DNA from: Bordetella sp.
GTDB lineage: Bacteria > Pseudomonadota > Gammaproteobacteria > Burkholderiales > Burkholderiaceae_B
Length of the DNA stretch: 5,077 bases
Reading direction: 5' to 3'
Assembly (NCBI GenBank): GCA_027450125.1
Contig: DAIDKG010000326.1
Coordinates: 1-5,077 of the forward strand
The notes beneath the pieces are model-generated. The model was given only the letters and a program-made list of their open reading frames with translations, was not told the origin of the DNA and ran no database searches. Every line of letters starts with the position of its first letter. Position 1 is the stretch's first letter. The position numbers and the translations under genes are program-made. Below are positions 1 to 4,018 of this stretch, in pieces.

Positions 1-291
1 CGGTTCGCGCACGAAAACCGAGGGGATGACTTCGTCGCCCCAGTCTTCGGGCAGCTGTTTCCAGTTGCGGTGTGCACTTTCCAGAAAGCGCAGGTAGTCC
101 AGCGTGTGCACGGCCGAGATCGGGCCGGCGCCATGGTCGACCGGCGCGCCGATGTCAAAGCCCAGCTTGCGGGCCGCGCCGACCAGGCCGTCCAGCCGCG
201 CCGGGATCTCCTGCGGCGTGCGCATCTTGCCGCGCGAGAAGAAGGTTTGCGGATGGTGCAGCATCTGGTCTTGGTGAAAGTAGGTCTTCAT
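1..291 (-). CDS. Acetylpolyamine amidohydrolase / histone deacetylase-family protein, N-terminal part
   Basis: Partial gene reading leftward and cut by the window edge; 97 codons are present. The protein begins MKTYFHQDQMLHHPQTFF and contains VHTLDYLRFLESAHRNWK at about residues 63-80. From memory, this matches the N-terminus of Mycoplana ramosa acetylpolyamine amidohydrolase in spacing and sequence (VHDAGYLNFLETAWDRWK there). Family members are zinc enzymes that remove acetyl groups from N-acetylated polyamines such as acetylputrescine; they are usually about 340 residues, so roughly a quarter is visible. The zinc ligands and catalytic His pair lie outside the window, so activity cannot be judged. 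The ATG at 291 is chosen because it aligns with the family start and has GGGA about 9 bases upstream. An in-frame ATG at 354 would add 21 residues with no family counterpart. The gene is divergent from xerD. Substrate (polyamine or another acyl-lysine/amide) is inferred. Confidence 0.85.
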   Translation of the reverse strand, partial: MKTYFHQDQMLHHPQTFFSRGKMRTPQEIPARLDGLVGAARKLGFDIGAPVDHGAGPISAVHTLDYLRFLESAHRNWKQLPEDWGDEVIPSVFVREP

Positions 292-313
292 GCCGTGGCT
301 TCCCGGGAGATGG

Positions 314-328
314 TGATCGCGTCGATCA
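314..328. repeat. Short inverted repeat in the divergent intergenic region
   Basis: TGATCG, a 3-base spacer CGT, then CGATCA form a perfect inverted repeat with 6-base arms. It lies 23 bases upstream of the amidohydrolase start and 80 bases upstream of xerD. The position would suit an operator for the amidohydrolase gene, but arms this short occur by chance and no regulator is encoded nearby in the window. Confidence 0.3.
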
Positions 329-392
329 AGTTCCAGGCATAAGAGTAAACCCATGGCGGGAAGGGCCGCAGCGCGCCGCGTTCGCGCCCGGG

Positions 393-398
393 TAGAAT
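393..398 (+). promoter_or_regulatory. Candidate -10 box (TAGAAT) of xerD
   Basis: TAGAAT matches the sigma-70 -10 consensus TATAAT at five of six positions and ends 9 bases before the xerD ATG at 408. A start of transcription 6-8 bases downstream would fall at about 404-406, leaving a leader of only 2-4 bases. No convincing -35 hexamer is seen 16-19 bases upstream in this GC-rich stretch. The TAG of the box is also an in-frame stop, so the coding region cannot begin farther upstream. Confidence 0.5.
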
Positions 399-407
399 CG
401 CGGAGCA

Positions 408-1361
408 ATGCATCAAGACCCGCATTCTTCCCTGTCCGCGAGCGCGCCCCTGGCTGCGCAGGGCGACATCGACGCCTTCCTCGACGCGGTCTGGCTCGAG
501 GACGGGCTGGCCGCCAACACGCTGGCCGCCTACCGGCGCGACCTCAACGCCTTCGCCGCCTGGCTGGAAACGCCTGCGCAAAGCCGCCTGCCGGCGGCCG
601 TCGCGCTGACGCAGGCCGACACTGCCCATATCGAAGCCTGGTTCGCCGCCCGCCATGCCGAAAGCCGGCCCGCCACCGCCAACCGGCGCCTGGCGGCGCT
701 GCGCCGCTTCTATGCCTGGGCGCTGCGAGAACGCCGCAGCCCGCGCGATCCGTGCCTGACCCTGGTGGCTGCCAAGCAACCGCCGCGCTTGCCCAAAACC
801 TTGTCGGAAGCGCAAGTCGAGGCCTTGCTGCGGGCGCCGGACACCGAGGCCGCGCGCGGCCTGCGCGACCGCGCCATGCTGGAAACGCTTTACGCCACCG
901 GATTGCGCGTGTCGGAGCTGGTGGGCTTGCGCGCGCTCGACGTGAGCCTGAACGAAGGCGTGGTGCGCGTGGTGCAGGGCAAGGGCGGCAAGGACCGGCT
1001 GGTGCCGCTGGGCGCCGAAGCCGCGCACTGGCTGGACCGATACTCGCGCGAGGCGCGCCCCGAATTGGCCGGCGCCAAAGCCAGCGATGCGCTCTTTGTC
1101 ACGGCCCGCGCGCAGGCCATGACGCGCCAGGCCTTCTGGCAGCTCATCAAGAAATACGCGCTGCAGGCCGATATCCGCGCGCCCTTGTCGCCGCACGTGC
1201 TGCGCCATGCCTTCGCCACGCATCTGCTCAACCACGGCGCCGACCTGCGCGTGGTGCAGATGCTGCTGGGGCACGCCGACATCTCCACCACGCAGATCTA
1301 CACTCACGTTGCGCGCGAGCGCTTGAAGGCCCTGCACGCCGCGCATCATCCGCGCGGTTGA
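408..1361 (+). CDS. xerD: Site-specific tyrosine recombinase XerD
   Basis: 317-residue tyrosine recombinase that acts with XerC at the dif site, under FtsK control, to resolve chromosome dimers in the cytoplasm at division. An N-terminal SAM-like core-binding domain spans about residues 18-110 and the catalytic domain about 130-310. The full catalytic set is visible: Arg167 (ATGLRVSELVGL), Lys192 (QGKGGKDRLVPLG), His263 and Arg266 (SPHVLRHAFATHLL), His289 (LLGHADIST) and nucleophile Tyr298 (TTQIYTHV). XerD rather than XerC is supported by GVVRVVQGKGGKDRLVPLG, HLLNHGADLRVVQMLLGH and the C-terminal HHPRG, all very close to E. coli XerD (298 residues, ending HHPRA, from memory). The extra length is at the N-terminus. 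The ATG is the only plausible start: an in-frame TAG lies 15 bases upstream and the next Met is residue 157. A GGAG is present but only 2 bases from the ATG, too close for a normal Shine-Dalgarno. ybaK follows after 38 bases on the same strand. Confidence 0.96.
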   Translation: MHQDPHSSLSASAPLAAQGDIDAFLDAVWLEDGLAANTLAAYRRDLNAFAAWLETPAQSRLPAAVALTQADTAHIEAWFAARHAESRPATANRRLAALRRFYAWALRERRSPRDPCLTLVAAKQPPRLPKTLSEAQVEALLRAPDTEAARGLRDRAMLETLYATGLRVSELVGLRALDVSLNEGVVRVVQGKGGKDRLVPLGAEAAHWLDRYSREARPELAGAKASDALFVTARAQAMTRQAFWQLIKKYALQADIRAPLSPHVLRHAFATHLLNHGADLRVVQMLLGHADISTTQIYTHVARERLKALHAAHHPRG

Positions 1362-1399
1362 GATTGCTGCGGGCCCCTCGACACGAAAACCAGCCTCGC

Positions 1400-1888
1400 A
1401 TGAGCAAAGCCAAGCACATCTCGGAAACGCCCGCCACCCAGTTTCTCAAGCAGCACAAGGTGGCTTTCGGCGAGCACCCCTACGACTACGTCGATCACGG
1501 CGGTACCGGCGAATCGGCCCGCCAGCTGGGCGTGGACGAGCACGTCGTGGTCAAGACGCTCATCATGGAGGACGAAGACGCCCGGCCCATGGTGGTGCTG
1601 ATGCACGGCGACCGCGAAGTGTCCACCAAGAACCTCGCGCGCCAGATCGGCGCCAAGAAGGTCGCGCCTTGCAAGCCCGATGCGGCGCAGCGCCACTCGG
1701 GTTATCTGGTGGGCGGCACCTCGCCCTTCGGCACCAGGAAGCGCATGCCCATCTGGGTCGAGGCCTCGGTGCTGGCGTTGCCGCGCATCTATATCAACGG
1801 CGGACGGCGCGGCTACCTGGTCAGCATCGAGCCCGCCGTGCTGGTGGATCTGCTGGGCGCAAAGCCGGTTAACGCAGCGCTGGCATAG
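1400..1888 (+). CDS. ybaK: Cys-tRNA(Pro)/aminoacyl-tRNA deacylase, YbaK/EbsC family
   Basis: 162-residue single-domain YbaK/EbsC protein, the normal family length. These cytoplasmic enzymes act in trans to hydrolyse Cys-tRNA(Pro) made in error by prolyl-tRNA synthetase, protecting translation from Cys-for-Pro substitution. Visible family marks are Lys52 in VVKTLIM (the strictly conserved lysine of YbaK), the glycine-rich GGTSPFG loop at 105-111 followed by TRKRMPIWVE, and NGGRRGYLVSIEP at 133-145 near the C-terminus. The start MSKAKHISETPATQFLKQ matches the usual N-terminus. The frame is open far upstream through xerD, but that is an overlapping shadow frame and not a fusion. There is no recognisable Shine-Dalgarno before the ATG; the 38-base gap after xerD suggests cotranscription. 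It is free-standing, not the editing domain of a longer ProRS. Confidence 0.93.
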   Translation: MSKAKHISETPATQFLKQHKVAFGEHPYDYVDHGGTGESARQLGVDEHVVVKTLIMEDEDARPMVVLMHGDREVSTKNLARQIGAKKVAPCKPDAAQRHSGYLVGGTSPFGTRKRMPIWVEASVLALPRIYINGGRRGYLVSIEPAVLVDLLGAKPVNAALA

Positions 1889-1933
1889 CGCTTGCCGCGG
1901 CGCCGGGTCATATCCACGCAACGGAGCTTGCCG

Positions 1934-1939
1934 CATAAT
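1934..1939 (+). promoter_or_regulatory. Possible -10 box (CATAAT) ahead of the DJ-1-like gene
   Basis: CATAAT matches TATAAT at five of six positions within the 108-base gap between ybaK and the DJ-1-like gene. It would start transcription near 1946 and give a leader of about 50 bases that includes the Shine-Dalgarno. No good -35 hexamer stands at the expected distance, so the alternative of simple read-through from xerD-ybaK remains open. Confidence 0.35.
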
Positions 1940-1986
1940 GTGAGCGCACAGATCGGCCGGTGGATGGTCCGCCAGGCCGCCTTACC

Positions 1987-1990
1987 GGAG
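1987..1990 (+). promoter_or_regulatory. Shine-Dalgarno that fixes the DJ-1-like start
   Basis: GGAG sits 6 bases before the ATG at 1997, an ideal distance. It decides the start in favour of 1997 over the in-frame upstream ATG at 1892, which lies only 3 bases after the ybaK stop and would add 35 residues unlike any DJ-1 protein. Confidence 0.75.
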
Positions 1991-1996
1991 ACGCGC

Positions 1997-2575
1997 ATGA
2001 GCAAGAAGCTGCTGATGTTGGTCGGCGACTACGCCGAAGACTATGAAACCATGGTGCCCTTCCAGACGCTGCTGGCGGTGGGGCACACGGTGCACGCGGT
2101 ATGTCCCGACAGGAAGGCTGGCGAAAGCATCGCCACCGCCATCCACGACTTCGAAGGCGCCCAGACCTACAGCGAAAAGCGCGGCCACAACTTTGCGCTG
2201 AACTTCGATTTCGCCAAGGTCGATCCCGCGGCCTACGACGGCCTGGTGATCCCCGGCGGGCGGGCGCCCGAGTACCTGCGCCTGAACGAGCGCGTGCTGG
2301 AGATCGTGCGTCACTTCGACCAGGCCGGCAAGCCCATCGCGGCCGTGTGCCACGGCGCTCAACTGCTGGCCGCGGCGGGCATCCTCAAGGGCCGCACCTG
2401 CTCGGCCTACCCGGCCTGCGCGCCCGAGGTGCGGCTGGCGGGCGGCACCTATGCGGACATCGCCATCGACCAGGCCCATACCGACGGCAATCTGGTGACC
2501 GCGCCGGCCTGGCCCGCGCACCCGGCGTGGCTGGCGCAGTTTCTCGCGGTCCTGGGCACGCGCATCGCGCATTGA
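1997..2575 (+). CDS. DJ-1/PfpI family protein, plant DJ-1D-like (possible glyoxalase III / deglycase or repair enzyme)
   Basis: 192-residue single-domain protein of the DJ-1/PfpI (class I glutamine amidotransferase-like) superfamily. The nucleophile elbow is [10 protein letters not shown] with Cys118 and His119. Glu14 in DYAEDYE matches the Glu that contacts the cysteine in PfpI. Glu92 in [11 protein letters not shown] corresponds to PfpI Glu74, which completes the Cys-His-Glu triad from the neighbouring subunit, so an oligomer is expected. The sequence recalls Arabidopsis DJ-1[42 protein letters not shown]. Plant DJ-1D has reported glyoxalase III activity, turning methylglyoxal into lactate without glutathione. 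PfpI relatives have been called proteases, chaperones or deglycases, and these roles are disputed. No signal peptide is seen, so it should be cytoplasmic. It lies 108 bases after ybaK and ends at the inverted-repeat terminator. Family assignment is firm; the substrate is not. Confidence 0.9.
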   Translation: MSKKLLMLVGDYAEDYETMVPFQTLLAVGHTVHAVCPDRKAGESIATAIHDFEGAQTYSEKRGHNFALNFDFAKVDPAAYDGLVIPGGRAPEYLRLNERVLEIVRHFDQAGKPIAAVCHGAQLLAAAGILKGRTCSAYPACAPEVRLAGGTYADIAIDQAHTDGNLVTAPAWPAHPAWLAQFLAVLGTRIAH

Positions 2576-2587
2576 TCCGGGCACCTG

Positions 2588-2624
2588 ACAAGCAAACGGC
2601 CGCTTGCCGCGGCCGTTTGCTTGT
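2588..2624. terminator. Bidirectional terminator hairpin between convergent genes
   Basis: A perfect 16-bp inverted repeat, left arm ACAAGCAAACGGCCGC at 2588-2603 and right arm at 2609-2624, is separated by the 5-base loop TTGCC. It begins 12 bases after the DJ-1-like stop and ends 15 bases before the pbpG stop, so it can serve both converging transcripts. The stem core is GC-rich with AAAC/GTTT toward the base. There is no run of T after either arm, so it is not a textbook intrinsic terminator. It could instead act with Rho or protect 3' ends. Confidence 0.8.
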
Positions 2625-2639
2625 GCGGTACAGGCGCGA

Positions 2640-3788
2640 TCACAGCATGGCGATCTGGCGCTCCAGGATGCGGCGTATGCGAATGGCGTCGCCGATGCGC
2701 GAGAGCGTGCCGTGCGAATCGAGCAGCACGATGCCCATTTCGTGGCCGTCGATCTTGGCCATCATCACCAGGCACTCGCCGGCCTCGTTGATGAAGCCGG
2801 TCTTGGACACCTTGATGTCCCAATCGGGGCGGCGCACCAGCATGTCGGTGTTGTGGAAGGTCATCATGGTCGACTTGACCTTCAGCGTGTATTGCGAGGA
2901 CGTCGTGAACTGGTGGATCAGCGGCTGCCTGGCCGCGGCGCGCAGCAGCAGGACCAGGTCGTGCGGCGAGGATACGTTTTCGTAGGAAAGGCCCGTGGGC
3001 TCGACGAAATGCGTATGGAACATGCCCAGCTCGCGCGCCTTGGCGTTCATGGCCTGGACGAAGGCAGGCAGGCCGCCGGGCCAGTTGCGGCCCAGCGCAT
3101 TGGCGGCGCGGTTCTCGGACGCCATCAACGCCAGGTGCAGCATGTCCTCGCGCGACAGTTCGGTGCCGATGGACAGGCGCGAGCCCGTGTGCTTGCGCCA
3201 ATCGATATCGGCGTCGGTGACGCGGATCATCTGGTCCAGGGGCTGGTGGGCGTCCAGAACGACCAGGGCGGTCATCAGCTTGGAGATCGACGCAATCGGG
3301 CGCACCACGTCCGGGTTCTTCTCGAACAGGACCGTGGATGTCTTCATGTCCTGGACATAGGCCGAGCTGGAGCGCAGCGCTGCGGCATCGTTGCCGCCGG
3401 GCGAGCGCGACACGGCGGCGAGCAGGGCGGCCGCGCTCAGCGGCGGGCGTCGCGCGATGATTTTCCTGCCCTTGTGGTCCTTGAGGGCGACCTTGCGCAC
3501 GATGTGCGTCTTGCGGATGTCGGCTGCGGCTGCCCTGGCTTTGACCTTGGCCGGCACGTGATGGACTGCTGCAGTCTTGGCCGCTGCATGGGGCGCGGCC
3601 GCTTTTTTGACCACCGCGCGGACAGGCGCTTTTTTGGCGGCGCTCTTGCAGGCAGCCGTGGTGGGATGGTTTTTACAGTACGCCGGCGTAGGGGAGGCGG
3701 CCAGCGCGGGGGGAGCGATGAGCGCTCCCAGTGCGATGGACACGGCCGCCGAGGTCAACGCCGCTGTGCGCACCCATTGAAATGCCAT
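2640..3788 (-). CDS. pbpG: D-alanyl-D-alanine endopeptidase, penicillin-binding protein 7 type (peptidase S11)
   Basis: 382-residue periplasmic serine DD-peptidase that cleaves D-Ala-meso-DAP cross-links in peptidoglycan during remodelling. All three penicillin-binding motifs are present: Ser167-x-x-Lys170 (ASISKLMTA), Ser224-Glu-Asn226 (LMASENRAANAL) and Lys329-Thr-Gly331 (VSKTGFINEAGECLV). A signal peptide is clear: Arg7, a hydrophobic stretch at about 8-29, and an Ala-Leu-Ala cleavage site near residue 30. Residues about 41-130 form an Ala/Lys/His-rich basic stretch before the catalytic domain (about 138-382), which makes the protein longer than E. coli PBP7 (about 310). Cys38 and Cys48 could form a disulfide. 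The start at 3788 begins the signal peptide; in-frame ATGs at 3959 and 3935 lie upstream of the predicted promoter and are rejected. The ribosome site is weak (AAGG, 12 bases away). No C-terminal amphipathic membrane anchor of the PBP5 kind is evident. The gene converges with the DJ-1-like gene. Confidence 0.92.
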   Translation of the reverse strand: MAFQWVRTAALTSAAVSIALGALIAPPALAASPTPAYCKNHPTTAACKSAAKKAPVRAVVKKAAAPHAAAKTAAVHHVPAKVKARAAAADIRKTHIVRKVALKDHKGRKIIARRPPLSAAALLAAVSRSPGGNDAAALRSSSAYVQDMKTSTVLFEKNPDVVRPIASISKLMTALVVLDAHQPLDQMIRVTDADIDWRKHTGSRLSIGTELSREDMLHLALMASENRAANALGRNWPGGLPAFVQAMNAKARELGMFHTHFVEPTGLSYENVSSPHDLVLLLRAAARQPLIHQFTTSSQYTLKVKSTMMTFHNTDMLVRRPDWDIKVSKTGFINEAGECLVMMAKIDGHEMGIVLLDSHGTLSRIGDAIRIRRILERQIAML

Positions 3789-3844
3789 GATGTAAGCAGA
3801 CCTTGAGTGTGTGTGAATTTTTTGCACCTGCTTGCCCAACTGGA

Positions 3845-3865
3845 TTCTGGAATAAAAAGCCAGAA
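3845..3865 (-). repeat. Small stem-loop in the predicted pbpG leader
   Basis: TTCTGG and CCAGAA, 6-base arms around a 9-base AT-rich loop, lie about 17-37 bases into the transcript expected from the pbpG promoter. In the RNA the loop would be CUUUUUAUU. The stem is short and its role is unknown; it may be chance within an AT-rich leader. Confidence 0.3.
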
Positions 3866-3888
3866 AAATTAGTGGGTTACGCGGGGAA

Positions 3889-3917
3889 ATTAAACAGGGT
3901 TTTGAGGTTGTTGGCAA
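3889..3917 (-). promoter_or_regulatory. Sigma-70 promoter for pbpG
   Basis: Reading the minus strand, TTGCCA (bases 3917-3912) and TTTAAT (3894-3889) are separated by exactly 17 bases. Each hexamer matches its consensus (TTGACA, TATAAT) at five of six positions. Transcription should start near 3882, giving a leader of about 94 bases to the ATG at 3788. The promoter lies in an AT-rich stretch that contrasts with the surrounding GC-rich DNA. Confidence 0.7.
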
Positions 3918-3983
3918 GACCAGCGGCACAATCATGTCATATTTTAAAAAGGGACGCATACAGGACCATCATGACGATTCCTT

Positions 3984-3997
3984 GCAGGCCGGCCTGC
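3984..3997. repeat. 14-bp perfect palindrome upstream of the PAS-GGDEF gene
   Basis: GCAGGCCGGCCTGC is its own reverse complement. It ends 9 bases before the TAGAAT box at 4007 and is centred about 28 bases before the expected transcription start, over the -35 region. That is a typical place for a repressor operator. GGCCGGCC cores are common in GC-rich genomes, so chance is possible. Confidence 0.4.
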
Positions 3998-4006
3998 GGC
4001 ACCCGT

Positions 4007-4012
4007 TAGAAT
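4007..4012 (+). promoter_or_regulatory. Candidate -10 box (TAGAAT) of the PAS-GGDEF gene
   Basis: TAGAAT, a five-of-six match to the -10 consensus, ends 6 bases before the ATG at 4019. The expected start of transcription falls at or within a base or two of the ATG itself, predicting a leaderless mRNA. TTGCAG at 3982-3987 is a poor -35 candidate with a 19-base spacer. The TAG is an in-frame stop, so the gene cannot extend upstream. The ten bases ATGCCGGCAT at 4011-4020 that overlap the box and the start are also a perfect palindrome. Confidence 0.5.
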
Positions 4013-4018
4013 GCCGGC

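Noticed and set aside
292..354. Possible 21-residue N-terminal extension of the amidohydrolase from an ATG at 354
   Set aside because: The extension has no counterpart in the family, whereas the start at 291 aligns directly with the known N-terminus and has a GGGA at suitable distance.
288..1349. Long open minus-strand frame of 353 codons opposite xerD
   Set aside because: It is antisense to a fully conserved xerD with every catalytic residue. Its composition is the Gly/Arg/Gln/Ala-rich pattern expected from reading GC-biased third positions backward, and it shows no known domain.
353..1399. Open plus-strand frame running through xerD into ybaK, suggesting a fusion protein of 511 residues
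   Set aside because: The part before 1400 is Arg/Ala/Pro-rich shadow sequence in the wrong frame of xerD. The YbaK family begins at the MSKAKHIS start.
1892..1996. Upstream start for the DJ-1-like gene adding 35 residues
   Set aside because: The added residues are Arg-rich and unlike the family. The ATG at 1997 has a GGAG 6 bases away and matches the usual DJ-1 N-terminus.
2449..3201. Open minus-strand frame of 250 codons spanning the pbpG 3' half and the DJ-1-like 3' end
   Set aside because: It is out of frame with pbpG, antisense to the DJ-1-like gene, and crosses the terminator hairpin; no family resemblance is seen.
2604..3806. Open plus-strand frame of 400 codons opposite pbpG
   Set aside because: It is antisense to the S11 peptidase with intact SxxK, SxN and KTG motifs, and its composition is that of a shadow frame.
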